This document shows, one piece after another, positions 17,435-27,177 of a DNA stretch of 64,000 bases (positions within the stretch are counted from its first letter, which is position 1; the number at the start of each line of letters is the position of its first letter). Origin of the DNA: CAZEQL01 sp964514415 (GTDB lineage Bacteria; Chloroflexota; Dehalococcoidia; GIF9; AB-539-J10); NCBI GenBank assembly GCA_964514415.1, contig CAZEQL010000001.1, positions 1-64,000 of the forward strand, written 5' to 3'. A program made the position numbers and the translations under genes. The notes under the pieces were generated by a model. It was not told where the DNA came from and ran no database searches. It saw only the letters and a program-made list of their open reading frames with translations.

Positions 17435-19540
17435 ATGGGAAATCTCAAAATTGAGCACATAAGGAAAAGAGAAGGTCATATCGTTTCATTCGACCCTGCC
17501 AAAATAACCGAAGCCGTATTTAAGGCCACCAAGGCTGTAGGTGAGGACGACAGAAGCAAAGCGGAACGCATATCCGGTGAGGTGGTTTCTATTCTGGAGA
17601 TCACGTGTAGAGATGGCAGGGTGCCCACGGTGGAGGAAGTGCAGGACCTGGTGGAGAAAATGCTCATCGAGAACGGCTATGCCAGGATTGCCAAGGCTTA
17701 CATCCTTTATAGAGACCAGCACGCCAAGCTGAGGGAATCAAGAAGGCTATTAGACGGCGCCAGACGAATGGTTGATGACTATCTGAGCAAGTTGGACTGG
17801 AGGGTGAGTGAAAACAGCAACATGGATTATTCCCTCCAGGGGCTTAATAATTATGTGTCATCTGGCATCGCCTCTCGTTACTGGCTTGGCAACATATACC
17901 CACCTGAGATAAGGGAGGCTCATATTAAAGGGGACTTCCATATACACGACCTGGGGATTTTGGGAGGCTATTGTTGTGGGTGGGACTTAAAAGATTTATT
18001 GGTTCAAGGTTTCCGAGGAGTTCAGGGGAAGGTGGAGAGCACTCCTCCAAAACACCTCCGTAGTGCCTTAGGACAAATCGTGAATTTCTTCTATACTCTT
18101 CAGGGAGAGGCGGCAGGTGCCCAGGCTTTTTCCAACTTTGATACTCTTCTTGCTCCCTTCATCAGATACGATAGTTTGAACTATAAGGAAGTAAAACAGG
18201 CAATGCAGGAGTTTGTCTTTAGCCTGAACATTCCCACGAGAGTTGGTTTCCAGACGCCTTTTACCAACCTTTCCTTCGACCTCCTCCCTTCTTCCCCCCT
18301 GAAAGATGAAGCAGTTATAATCGGGGGCAAGCCTCTGGAATCCACGTACGCTGAGTTTCAGAAAGAAATGAATATGCTCAACAAGGCATTTTGTGAAATT
18401 ATGATAGAGGGCGACGCCAAGGGGCGCATCTTTACTTTTCCCATTCCCACCTACAGCATCACCAGGGACTTTGACTGGCAAGGCGAGGAACAAAAGGCGC
18501 TCTGGGAAATGACGGCGAAGTATGGCATTCCCTATTTTGCTAATTTCGTCAACTCCGATATGAATCCTGAAGACACCCGAAGCATGTGTTGTAGATTGAG
18601 GTTAGATACCAGCGAGATTAGAAGGAGGGGCGGCGGACTTTTCGGCTCGAATCCTCTCACTGGAAGCATCGGCGTGGTAACCATTAACATGCCCAGAATT
18701 GGTTATCTCTCTAATAGTGAACAGGATTTCTTTGCCAGGTTAGGCAAACTTATGTCCCTGGCCAAGGAGAGCCTGGAGATTAAGAGAAAGACCATGGAAA
18801 TGTTTACCGAGGACGGGCTCTACCCCTATTCCAGATTTTACCTCGCCATGGTAAAGAAAAGATTTGGTAACTACTGGACGAATCATTTCTCCACCATTGG
18901 CCTCATCGGGATGAATGAAGCCTGCTTGAATTTCATGGGAAAAGATATATCAACGGAAGAAGGAAAGGAGCTGGCTGTAAAGGTGCTCGCCTTTATGAGA
19001 GAAACACTGGCGCGATTTCAAGAAGAGACGGGAGGGCTTTACAACCTGGAAGCCACGCCTGGCGAGGGCGCCTGTTACCGACTGGCGAGACTTGACAGGG
19101 AAAACTTTCCCAACATTATTACCGCAGGAGAGAAACAGCCATACTACACTAATTCGACCCACCTACCCGTAAAATATAATGGCGACCTTTTCCAGGCTTT
19201 AACTCACCAGGATGGACTCCAGGCTCTATATACCGGGGGCACAGTGTTTCATTGCTTTCTGGGTGAGAGAGTAGATGACCCCGAGGCTTGCAAGCTGCTG
19301 GTGAGGCGAATTGTGGAGAATTTTCATCTCCCCTACTTCACCCTGACACCCACCTTCTCCATCTGCCCCACGCATGGCTACATCGCCGGTGAGCATCTCC
19401 GGTGTTCACAGTGTGGGAAAGAGACAGAGATTTACTCTCGTATCGTGGGATATTTCAGACCCGTTCAGCAGTGGAACGAGGGCAAACAGGAAGAGTTCAG
19501 GGAGCGGAAGGAGTACAAACTTAAGGCTACTTTGTTTTAA
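17435..19540 (+). CDS. nrdD: anaerobic ribonucleoside-triphosphate reductase (class III)
   Basis: Glycyl-radical enzyme that makes deoxyribonucleotides without oxygen. An ATP-cone allosteric domain occupies about residues 1-95 (IRKREGHIVSFDPAKI). The barrel includes GDFHIHDLG and the loop MCCRLRL. The zinc site pairs CPTHGY with CSQCGK, and the radical glycine lies in RIVGYFRPVQQWN. At 701 residues it is complete. It is followed 17 bp later by its activase. It indicates an anaerobic, B12-independent route to dNTPs. Confidence 0.96.
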   Translation: MGNLKIEHIRKREGHIVSFDPAKITEAVFKATKAVGEDDRSKAERISGEVVSILEITCRDGRVPTVEEVQDLVEKMLIENGYARIAKAYILYRDQHAKLRESRRLLDGARRMVDDYLSKLDWRVSENSNMDYSLQGLNNYVSSGIASRYWLGNIYPPEIREAHIKGDFHIHDLGILGGYCCGWDLKDLLVQGFRGVQGKVESTPPKHLRSALGQIVNFFYTLQGEAAGAQAFSNFDTLLAPFIRYDSLNYKEVKQAMQEFVFSLNIPTRVGFQTPFTNLSFDLLPSSPLKDEAVIIGGKPLESTYAEFQKEMNMLNKAFCEIMIEGDAKGRIFTFPIPTYSITRDFDWQGEEQKALWEMTAKYGIPYFANFVNSDMNPEDTRSMCCRLRLDTSEIRRRGGGLFGSNPLTGSIGVVTINMPRIGYLSNSEQDFFARLGKLMSLAKESLEIKRKTMEMFTEDGLYPYSRFYLAMVKKRFGNYWTNHFSTIGLIGMNEACLNFMGKDISTEEGKELAVKVLAFMRETLARFQEETGGLYNLEATPGEGACYRLARLDRENFPNIITAGEKQPYYTNSTHLPVKYNGDLFQALTHQDGLQALYTGGTVFHCFLGERVDDPEACKLLVRRIVENFHLPYFTLTPTFSICPTHGYIAGEHLRCSQCGKETEIYSRIVGYFRPVQQWNEGKQEEFRERKEYKLKATLF

Positions 19541-19557
19541 GGAACCGCTTCTAGAAG

Positions 19558-20259
19558 ATGAGAATCTGTGGTATGCAGGGAATATCCCTGATTGATTTTC
19601 CTGGAAGGATAGCGTCCATCCTGTTTGTGGGTGGGTGTAATTTCCGATGCCCCTATTGTCAAAACGGAAGTCTCGTGGAAGGGTATGAGCGCCTGCCTTC
19701 TATAGATGCAGATTCGGTACTAGCTTTTCTTAAGAGAAGAGAAGGCTTTATTGATGGCGTGGTGATTACGGGCGGCGAGCCGTTGCTGAATGGCAGCAAT
19801 CTGGTAGAGTTTTTGGGGAAGGTGAGAAACACGGGATTATCTATAAAGCTGGATACCAATGGCTACAGCACGGATGTATTGAGAGAGATTTTAAAGAGCA
19901 AAGTTGTAGATTATGTTGCCATGGATATAAAAACATCGCTTGAAAAATACCACATAGCTTCAGGAAGAAAAATAAATGCCAACAAGATACTGGATAGCAT
20001 ACGAGCCATCATGGAGGCGTCCATCGAATATGAGTTCAGGACGACCTGTGTGCCGGGGCTGGTTGGGAGAGAGGATATAGAAGATATCACCTCATTGATT
20101 AAAGGAGCAAAACGGTATTACCTGCAGCAATTCAGGGCTGATAATCCCACACTGGACCCTTCCTACATGAGGATAGTTCCCTACCCCAAGGAAAAGCTGG
20201 AGGAGTTTCTAAACGTTGCGCAAGAGCATGTTACATCAGTTGGCATTCGGGGAATATGA
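19558..20259 (+). CDS. nrdG: anaerobic ribonucleotide reductase activating protein
   Basis: Radical SAM activase that generates the glycyl radical in NrdD. The cluster motif CNFRCPYCQNG follows GCN-type residues near the N-terminus. The SAM-binding GGEP occurs in ITGGEPLLNG, and KLDTNGY follows. At 233 residues it matches the longer activase type. It lies in an operon with nrdD. A 243-bp gap with a strong promoter follows before the cobamide block. Confidence 0.93.
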   Translation: MRICGMQGISLIDFPGRIASILFVGGCNFRCPYCQNGSLVEGYERLPSIDADSVLAFLKRREGFIDGVVITGGEPLLNGSNLVEFLGKVRNTGLSIKLDTNGYSTDVLREILKSKVVDYVAMDIKTSLEKYHIASGRKINANKILDSIRAIMEASIEYEFRTTCVPGLVGREDIEDITSLIKGAKRYYLQQFRADNPTLDPSYMRIVPYPKEKLEEFLNVAQEHVTSVGIRGI

Positions 20260-20352
20260 GCAAATGCAAGAGACTATTTAGCAATCTCTACACTGACGCT
20301 TTTGTGAGTGGGAGTGTTCTTACCCAGTGTCTCATCCTTAAAACATGAAGAT

Positions 20353-20381
20353 TTGACATCCCAAATGCAGTTAATTATAAT
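20353..20381 (+). promoter_or_regulatory. consensus sigma70 promoter for the toroid/ECF operon
   Basis: A perfect TTGACA (20353-20358) and perfect TATAAT (20376-20381) with a 17-bp spacer. It drives the first gene of the cobamide-capture block and closely resembles the btuF promoter at 29765-29794. Confidence 0.8.
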
Positions 20382-20382
20382 G

Positions 20383-20502
20383 TTAATCAACTTTACTTGT
20401 GTATATGAATATTAATTTGTATAAATAAAGATTACGCATATGCGTTTCGGCAAGAAAATCCGCTCATTAAGTGTAAATTAAGCTATTAACAAGGAGGTAG
20501 AA
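20383..20502 (+). promoter_or_regulatory. long 5' leader with blocks shared with the btuF leader
   Basis: The leader of about 115 nt holds, in order, TTAATCAA (20383), ACTTGT (20395), a 12-bp palindrome ACGCATATGCGT (20434-20445), AATCCGCT (20457) and ACAAGGAGGTAG (20489). All except the palindrome recur in the same order at 29800-29915. No classical B12-box is visible. Confidence 0.45.
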
Positions 20503-21714
20503 ATGAGCAGCATTAAAAAGAAACTCGGTGTTCTGGGTGGTTTGTTGTTGGTTTTGGCACTTATCTCGGCTATGATATTACCCACATCAGTGCTGGGACA
20601 GACAACCTATCCTTTGCATCCAACTGACGCTAAGATAGCTAATGCTCTGGGTTATCTGCATGGCCAGCAGACCGCAGAGGGCGACATCGGTGGATTTGGA
20701 CCCTCAGCCTGGGTAACCATGGCAATAGCTGCCGCGGGGGAAGATCCTCACGAATGGAAGGTGGGAGATAATCCTTCCATCGTCGATTATCTAGCTACTA
20801 ATGCGGGTGGTGCCACTTCGGCTACTGATTACGCCAGAATGATCCTGGCTATAGTGGCCGCTCGTGAAAACCCTACAAACTTTGGCGGCATAGATTTTAT
20901 GGCTCAATTAGAAGCAACCTATGATGGTATACAAATTGGCGATCCAACGCTAGTCAATGATGATTTTTGGGGAGTTATAGCCCTTATTGCTGCCGGGAAG
21001 GAGCCAAGTTCGGAGATTATCCAACACAGCGCGACGTTCATTAAAAACTGCCAGCAACCTGATGGCGGTTGGGGTTTCGATGTCGCGGCTTCATGGGGAA
21101 CAGACATTGACGATACTGCTGCGTCTGTTATAGCTTTGGTTGTTGCTGGAGAGGGTCCTGCTTCAACCGCAGTGACGAATGCTCTGGCTTATATCAAATT
21201 GAAGCAGATGGATAACGGAGGCTTTGAATCCTGGGGTGGTGCAACCAACGCGGATACAGATTCCTGTGCCATTAATGCTATAGTGGCTGCGGGCCAAGAC
21301 CCAACAAGTGCAGATTGGACCAAAAATGGCAATACTCCTATTGATGATGTGGTAAGCTTCCAGCAGGGCAATGGACAGTTTAACTGGCAGACTGGTGATC
21401 CTGGAGCTTGGCCATGCCAGACCACTGCTGCTGCCGTACAGGCACTTTTAGGCAAACCATATTTCACCACTGTAACCACAGGCTTAGTCTCCCTTGGAGA
21501 CAACTTAGTTATAGCCTGGGGCTATAGGGAAGGCGAGGGTACTGGTGGATGGACAGTTTATGGTCCTTCCTTACCACCTGGAAGCAACACCCTCACACTG
21601 CTACACAGAGGCCGGGGCTACTGGATAAACGTGAGAGAAGAGTGCACCTTAGTTTATGGCAATAACACTTATTACCTGGATGAAGGTTGGACTCTTATTG
21701 GCTGGCTTGACTAA
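20503..21714 (+). CDS. secreted alpha/alpha-toroid repeat protein (transcobalamin/prenyltransferase-like)
   Basis: The signal peptide covers about residues 1-33 (SIKKKLGVLGGLLLVLAL). Residues about 45-325 contain alpha/alpha-toroid repeats of the squalene-cyclase/prenyltransferase type, with QQPDGGWGFD, KQMDNGGFESWG and QQGNGQFNW turns. Intrinsic factor and transcobalamin share this fold. The last 75 residues form a separate small domain ending in GRGYWINV and LDEGWTLIGWLD. No enzymatic acid motif of the cyclases (DxDD) was seen, which favours a binding role. It heads a run with DUF4430 proteins and an ECF importer. Cobamide capture at the surface is inferred. Confidence 0.75.
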   Translation: MSSIKKKLGVLGGLLLVLALISAMILPTSVLGQTTYPLHPTDAKIANALGYLHGQQTAEGDIGGFGPSAWVTMAIAAAGEDPHEWKVGDNPSIVDYLATNAGGATSATDYARMILAIVAARENPTNFGGIDFMAQLEATYDGIQIGDPTLVNDDFWGVIALIAAGKEPSSEIIQHSATFIKNCQQPDGGWGFDVAASWGTDIDDTAASVIALVVAGEGPASTAVTNALAYIKLKQMDNGGFESWGGATNADTDSCAINAIVAAGQDPTSADWTKNGNTPIDDVVSFQQGNGQFNWQTGDPGAWPCQTTAAAVQALLGKPYFTTVTTGLVSLGDNLVIAWGYREGEGTGGWTVYGPSLPPGSNTLTLLHRGRGYWINVREECTLVYGNNTYYLDEGWTLIGWLD

Positions 21715-21799
21715 CTTAGGTGATAGCAAAGCATAAAACTCTAGCACGCCTGATTCAGCAATTCTACACGGCAGGCAGCTTTTATAAGGCTAGATATGG

Positions 21800-23557
21800 A
21801 TGAGGCAAGGTAAATTACCGAAGATATTCGTATTATCGCTTACCGTTACCTTCTTACTTGCCATTATCTTAAGTGGTAGTTACCACCAGCAAACGGCTGC
21901 CTCTGCCGCGCAGGCGCTTTTAAGCAAATTACCATATCCAGCAACGGTTCTCGGAGCACAGGAAGAGGCATCTGTCTATGTAAGAATCGAGGGGCAGGAT
22001 GAAACCATCTGGAGGGGAAGCGTAACTGTCTCTGAATCCGCTATTATTGCTGATAACAGCAACAAAACCTATCATCTGTCAGACCCCACCGTGTTGGGCG
22101 CTCTAGATGAGGCTTCCCAGACTGGGGATTTCCCATATTACGTGACTGATACCTATGGGGCGTTGTTCGTAAGCTCTATAGGTGAGGAGGAGAATAAGGG
22201 GACGGGGACGCGTGCGTGTGGTTGGCAGTACCGCGTAAATTACTATTGCCCCAGCGTCGCTGCTGGCAGATTTATTCTGGGTGAAACAACACCCCCAGAA
22301 CCCCCACACCAAGAAGTGCTGTGGTACTATGGGTCCGGTGGCGACGCACCCCTAAAAATATCGTTCAGCGATACCCGGATAGGTGCAGGTGAGGAATTCA
22401 CCGCCCGGGTAGCTCTGTATGATGATGGCAGTCATGATTGGTCACCCTGTGCAGACGCCACGGTTCGTATCAATCATCATAATTACACAACTGGCGCTGA
22501 TGGGACAGCGGACATCAGCATAGCTAACGAAGGAAGCTATGCTGTCTTTGCTGAAAAAGATGGGTGTATACGCAGTGATAAGATAGCAGTAACGGTTGTG
22601 GCATCCGAACCTAGGCATCGTAGCCTGACGGTGGATATAAGTCCCGAAAGCGGTGGAGCGGTTGATTTAAGTCCCAATCAGCCCGCTGAGAGTTATTCCG
22701 AAGACAGCGAAGTTGAGCTAAATGCTATACCAGCTAATGGTTATGCTTTTGGCAGTTGGAGTGGTAGTCTGAGCGGCAGCATCAATCCCACCACTGTAAT
22801 TATGAGCAGGAATAAAAAGGTTACCGCTAACTTTGTGCTGTTTGATACTGGTAACCTGACTAATATGGGACTAGTGAAGGCAGGCACTGAGGTGACGTCA
22901 ATTTCTGTGGATAGCTGCCCTGCCGAGAACCTGGGCGATGTTCCCCCTGACCTGGATATCCAATCAGCCTATGTTGTAGACTCAGAGGGAAGTGGAAGTT
23001 TCACCCTAAAATTCACTGATGTCTCTAATGCTGAGCACGTAAAATTTTATAAGATTGTTGATGCTAGCTGGACAGAGCTTGAGAATGTGACAACCTCTGG
23101 CAGCACTGCCGAACTTGATATGGAAATTGGTAACTCAATCATTGCACTTATGCTGCCTGCATCAGAGAAGCCAGCTAGTTTTTCAGCCTCCAATCTTAAT
23201 ATCTCGCCAGAGCAAGTCCAGCCTAACCAGCAGGTGAACATCTCCATCGACATAGCCAATAATGGTGGGAAAACTGGAAGCTACGAAGCTGTTCTTTATA
23301 TCAACAACCGGATTGAAGACAGCCAGACGGTGAGCATTTCTCCAGGCTCAACTCAGACTGTGGTATTTGGCATAACCAGGGCAACTCCAGATACTTATGC
23401 TGTTTCAATGGCAGAAGGTCAAGGGCAATTTACCGTGGCTGGCAGCCAAGCTTCCAGTGGTGGACTAGACACTGTGAGCAAAATAGCTATTGTGGTTATT
23501 ATAGCGCTTGTCGCAGGTTTGGCTTTCCTATTTCGTAAAATTAGGCAGAAGGCATAA
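21800..23557 (+). CDS. surface protein: DUF4430, carboxypeptidase-like, InlB-type repeat, CARDB-like domain, TM anchor
   Basis: A signal peptide is followed by a DUF4430-like domain (about residues 48-160; IPR027954, transcobalamin-like C-terminal), with VYVRIEGQDETIW and CGWQYRVNYY. Next come a beta-sandwich (about 185-275), an InlB-B-like repeat (GYAFGSWSGSLSG), a middle domain, a CARDB-like domain (LNISPEQVQPNQQVNISID) and one C-terminal helix with a basic tail (FRKIRQKA). The N-terminus (MRQGKLPKIF) is paralogous to that of the next gene. It is likely displayed on the cell surface for ligand binding. Confidence 0.72.
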   Translation: MRQGKLPKIFVLSLTVTFLLAIILSGSYHQQTAASAAQALLSKLPYPATVLGAQEEASVYVRIEGQDETIWRGSVTVSESAIIADNSNKTYHLSDPTVLGALDEASQTGDFPYYVTDTYGALFVSSIGEEENKGTGTRACGWQYRVNYYCPSVAAGRFILGETTPPEPPHQEVLWYYGSGGDAPLKISFSDTRIGAGEEFTARVALYDDGSHDWSPCADATVRINHHNYTTGADGTADISIANEGSYAVFAEKDGCIRSDKIAVTVVASEPRHRSLTVDISPESGGAVDLSPNQPAESYSEDSEVELNAIPANGYAFGSWSGSLSGSINPTTVIMSRNKKVTANFVLFDTGNLTNMGLVKAGTEVTSISVDSCPAENLGDVPPDLDIQSAYVVDSEGSGSFTLKFTDVSNAEHVKFYKIVDASWTELENVTTSGSTAELDMEIGNSIIALMLPASEKPASFSASNLNISPEQVQPNQQVNISIDIANNGGKTGSYEAVLYINNRIEDSQTVSISPGSTQTVVFGITRATPDTYAVSMAEGQGQFTVAGSQASSGGLDTVSKIAIVVIIALVAGLAFLFRKIRQKA

Positions 23558-23598
23558 TCAGATATAGATAAGAGCTTCCTTCTAGAGGGTGAATGTGG

Positions 23599-24555
23599 AT
23601 GAAGCAAGGTAACTTGCCAAAGATAATTGCACTAGCGCTTGCTTTTTCTTGTCTATTCGTCATCGTCGTATCTGGCTGTCAATCACAGCCCTCGGGTGAG
23701 ATTGCAGTCAGGGTGATAGTCAGCCAGAACTTTGGCAGTGAATTGATGCTGGATAAGTCAGTGATAATAAACGATGGCGCTGCCGCTCTGGATGCTATGG
23801 AAAAGGTAGCCACAGTGGAAACGAAGTATGGGGGTGGGTTTGTTGAGGCTATAAACGGGATTCGCTCTCAGTATTCTGGAAGTAAAGTTAAGAAGGACTG
23901 GTTTTTCTACGTTAATGGCATGTCAGCTAGAGTTGGAGCACTGAGCTATAAGCTCCGTGATGGTGACGTAGAGCATTGGGATTTCCATGATTGGAGTCTT
24001 TATGCCTTCGTTCCTGCCATAATTGGTGATTTCCCCCAGCCATTTTTAGGTGGCTATCAAGGGAAGGTTCCGCCAACCGTAGTAGTGTATGATGAAGGCT
24101 TCCAAGATGCTGCTCAGAATCTAATGAGTAAGCTAAAAGAGCTGGAAGTTGAAAATGTGAGCGTCCAAGCTGCCACTGAACTACCCTCTCAAGATAAGGA
24201 ACACTCCAACTTAATACTTTTGGGCACCAAGGGTTTTGAACCCATATCAGAGCTGAACGAGATTTATAAAAAGCTTGGTTTTTTCATTTACTTTGCCGAA
24301 GATAAGGTCATAGGATTCGATTTGCAGGGAAATCAAGCGCAATATGGACCAGCCTGTGGGTTGATTCAGGCTACCCAGAATCCCTGGAACCCTAAGGGCA
24401 CCGGAGCTTGTGAAAATGTAATCTGGGTGGTGTCGGGGATGAACAATGCTGCAGTTGAGGATGCCGCGGATGCCCTAATTAATCATTATGAAAAATTTCG
24501 TTATGCCTGCGCCGCTGTGATAATTGACGGAGAAGTTATCAAGGTGCCTCAATGA
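23599..24555 (+). CDS. DUF4430 lipoprotein (transcobalamin C-terminal-like)
   Basis: A lipoprotein signal ends in IVVSGC. A DUF4430 domain follows, with INDGAAALDAMEKVA, the typical GIRSQYSG and a WFFYVNGMSARVGAL strand. DUF4430 corresponds to the small beta domain that closes over cobalamin in transcobalamin. The remaining half (about 150-318) is a Rossmann-like domain of unknown role. The start is set at the second ATG (23599) to match the paralogous leader of the previous gene (MKQGNLPKII). Its stop overlaps the ECF T-component start by ATGA, so it is translationally coupled to the transporter. Confidence 0.78.
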   Translation: MKQGNLPKIIALALAFSCLFVIVVSGCQSQPSGEIAVRVIVSQNFGSELMLDKSVIINDGAAALDAMEKVATVETKYGGGFVEAINGIRSQYSGSKVKKDWFFYVNGMSARVGALSYKLRDGDVEHWDFHDWSLYAFVPAIIGDFPQPFLGGYQGKVPPTVVVYDEGFQDAAQNLMSKLKELEVENVSVQAATELPSQDKEHSNLILLGTKGFEPISELNEIYKKLGFFIYFAEDKVIGFDLQGNQAQYGPACGLIQATQNPWNPKGTGACENVIWVVSGMNNAAVEDAADALINHYEKFRYACAAVIIDGEVIKVPQ

Positions 24556-25478
24556 TAAGCTATAACTATAGAGATAAAGGTACGGCTATTTATAGGCTAA
24601 ATCCCTGGAGCAAGCTAGCTTGGATTGCTAGTGTTTTTGTTCTTGCCTTGCTGTTTAATAACCCTTTCTATCTCCTTTTATTATTTCTGTCAACGCTGCC
24701 TCTAATTTTAGCAGCCAAAGTATGGAGAGAATGGACTTCCTTAATAAAATTCATTGTTTTCCTTTGTGGGTTAATAATAGTCATAAATACCCTGGTGAGC
24801 AATCAAGGTTCGCATGTTCTATATCAAGCACCTTTCGCCATCCCCATAATGGGTGTTCCTACTATAACCTTGGAAGCCATACTTTGTGGTGTAGGGAATA
24901 GCATACGGCTGCTAGCCATAATTTCTGCTTTCACTATCCTTATGTTTACTATCCACCCCGATGACTTAATGCTAGCTATGACAAAAGTGAAGTTGCCTTA
25001 TAAATCGGTCCTGGTCACTTCCTTATCCGCCAAATTTGTCCCCACACTAATCGATGATGCACAATGTATCACTGACGTTCAGAGGTCCAGAGGCCTGGAG
25101 TTTGAGAAGGGAGGGCGAATTCAAAGGGCTAAGAATCATATGACTATTGCTATTCCGCTGCTATCCAATTCCTTGGATCGAGCAGTCCAGGTTGCTGAAG
25201 CTATGGAATCAAGAGCTTTTGGCTCCAGCCAAAACAGGACTTTCTACAAAGAACTGAAGATAACTCGATTCGATGCTATCACTATTGCCTGTGCTCTACT
25301 CCCCTGCGCGGTTGGCATTGTTATGCGTTGCCTGGGGCAAGGAGGGTATGAATATTATCCTGTTTTGCAAGAAGTTAGTTTCACACAACTGGAGACAATT
25401 ATGCTAATCAGCTTGATATTCTTGTTAAACATGTTATCTATTTTAGCTCCCTTAAAAAGGAGAATCGACCTTGATTAA
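24552..25478 (+). CDS. ECF transporter T component (EcfT/CbiQ family)
   Basis: The transmembrane coupling subunit of an energy-coupling-factor importer. It has four to six helices and the two cytoplasmic coupling motifs of the family, seen in DVQRSRGLEFEKG and AMESRAFGSSQNR (A-R-G/A pattern). It links the S component to the ATPases. It is coupled by overlap to the DUF4430 lipoprotein before it and to the ATPase after it. Confidence 0.9.
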   Translation: MISYNYRDKGTAIYRLNPWSKLAWIASVFVLALLFNNPFYLLLLFLSTLPLILAAKVWREWTSLIKFIVFLCGLIIVINTLVSNQGSHVLYQAPFAIPIMGVPTITLEAILCGVGNSIRLLAIISAFTILMFTIHPDDLMLAMTKVKLPYKSVLVTSLSAKFVPTLIDDAQCITDVQRSRGLEFEKGGRIQRAKNHMTIAIPLLSNSLDRAVQVAEAMESRAFGSSQNRTFYKELKITRFDAITIACALLPCAVGIVMRCLGQGGYEYYPVLQEVSFTQLETIMLISLIFLLNMLSILAPLKRRIDLD

Positions 25479-27177
25479 GATAAATAACTTGACTTTTCAC
25501 TATAGCGATACCGCTAAGCCGGCTCTGCGAAACATAAGTCTTGAGATTCAGGATGGCGAGTTTGTGCTAATTACTGGCCCCTCTGGGGGAGGGAAGTCAA
25601 GTCTATGTCGCTGTCTGAATGGGTTGATACCGCATTTTTATGGAGGTGAGATAAGTGGCAAGGTGGAGGTGGAGAGCCTTGATGTAATGGAGCATCCCAC
25701 TATGGAGTTAGCTACCAAGGTGGGAATGGTATTTCAAGACCCAGAGAATCAACTGGTGTCAACGGATGTAGATAGGGAGATCGCTTTTGGCTTGGAAAAT
25801 CTTGGCTTTCCCCGGGAACTAATGGCTAAAAGAGTAGAAGAAGCATTGGATACAGTGGGTATTGCTGGATTGCGCCATCGAACTATAACTGAGCTCTCTG
25901 GCGGAGAAAAACAGCGGGTGGCTATAGCCTCAGTCATAGCGTTGTATCCTAATATCTTGGTGCTAGATGAGCCTACCTCCGAATTAGACCCTAAAGGCGC
26001 TGAAGAGGTGCTTAATGTGGTAGAGCGACTGAACGATGAGTTAGGCATTACGGTGATACTGGTAGAACACAGGTTAGACAGGGTGGTGCAACATGTTGAT
26101 AGAATACTTGTGTTGGATGATGGCATGATTATGGCTGATGGGGTTCCGCGATCAATTCTCAGCGATAGTAGGGTTGCGTTAAGTGGTGTCGGCATGCCTC
26201 CAGTAATCAAACTTACCCAGGGGCTTAAACAAAGAGGCATCAGAATTGATAACACTCCTCTAACAGTTAAAGAAGGCAGGACAGCTTTAGCCAAAACCCT
26301 TCAACCCCACACCTTTCTGACCCTGAACGAAGTGAAGAGGAAAAATCTGTCTCCTCAGCCCATTAATAATACTAAAAGGGATTACTCTCAGCCGCTAATT
26401 GACGTGAAGGGACTATGGCACGCTTACCCCAACGATTTTGTTGCTCTGAAAAACATAAGTGTGAAAGTATGTGAAGGGGAATTTATAGCTGTTATGGGCA
26501 GGAATGCCTCTGGAAAGACAACCTTGGTCAAGCACTTTAACGGGCTGTTAAAGCCAACAAAGGGCAGCGTGCTGGTGAATGGCATTGATACTAGAGAAAC
26601 AACTATAGCTGAGCTAGCTAAGAAAGTAGGCTATGTTTTTCAGAATCCTAATGAGCATCTATTCGCCGATACTGTTGAAGAGGAGATTGCCTTTACTCTA
26701 AGGAATTTGGGGTTTTCAAACAAGGAAATGGGTCTGATGATTGACCAGGTGCTGGAGAGATTTAAACTTACACAATACCGGCATCGATACCCACGGTCTT
26801 TAAGCGGCGGAGAAAAACAAAGGGTAGCTCTGGCTTCCATTCTTGTAGCTCGGCCTAAGATAATCATTTTGGATGAGCCTACCAGGGGAATGGAGTATAA
26901 GTTGAAGGTTGAGTTGTTGAGCTTTTTAGATGAGTACAGAAAAGAAGGCAAGGCGGTGATTTTGGTTACTCAAGATGTGGAGACAGTAGCTGAGTATGGC
27001 GACAGAGTGATATTACTCAGCGAGGGGGGAGTTGTGGTAGATGGGAATAAGCGAGAGGTGTTATCGCAAGCATTGCTATTCTCTCCCCAGATAAATCGCC
27101 TGGCTCAATCGCTCAAAAGCTATGGTATCCCCGGCGATGTGTTAACTGCTAATGAAGCGTTAGGGATAATGGCATGA
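25471..27177 (+). CDS. ECF transporter ATPase, fused two-domain EcfA
   Basis: Two ABC ATPase domains in one chain. The first (about 1-240) has GPSGGGKSS, ELSGGEKQRVA and LVLDEPTSELDP. The second (about 310-560) has GRNASGKTT, SLSGGEKQRVA and IILDEPTRGME. This equals EcfA1 plus EcfA2. The TTG start follows an AAGGAG site. It lies between the T and S genes with overlaps on both sides, so a complete ECF module is encoded here. Confidence 0.92.
   Translation: MIKINNLTFHYSDTAKPALRNISLEIQDGEFVLITGPSGGGKSSLCRCLNGLIPHFYGGEISGKVEVESLDVMEHPTMELATKVGMVFQDPENQLVSTDVDREIAFGLENLGFPRELMAKRVEEALDTVGIAGLRHRTITELSGGEKQRVAIASVIALYPNILVLDEPTSELDPKGAEEVLNVVERLNDELGITVILVEHRLDRVVQHVDRILVLDDGMIMADGVPRSILSDSRVALSGVGMPPVIKLTQGLKQRGIRIDNTPLTVKEGRTALAKTLQPHTFLTLNEVKRKNLSPQPINNTKRDYSQPLIDVKGLWHAYPNDFVALKNISVKVCEGEFIAVMGRNASGKTTLVKHFNGLLKPTKGSVLVNGIDTRETTIAELAKKVGYVFQNPNEHLFADTVEEEIAFTLRNLGFSNKEMGLMIDQVLERFKLTQYRHRYPRSLSGGEKQRVALASILVARPKIIILDEPTRGMEYKLKVELLSFLDEYRKEGKAVILVTQDVETVAEYGDRVILLSEGGVVVDGNKREVLSQALLFSPQINRLAQSLKSYGIPGDVLTANEALGIMA

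Noticed and set aside
20503..21714. Squalene-hopene cyclase or prenyltransferase enzyme
   Set aside because: The toroid repeats fit, but the cyclase DxDD acid motif is not seen, the protein is secreted, and the neighbours are transport proteins.
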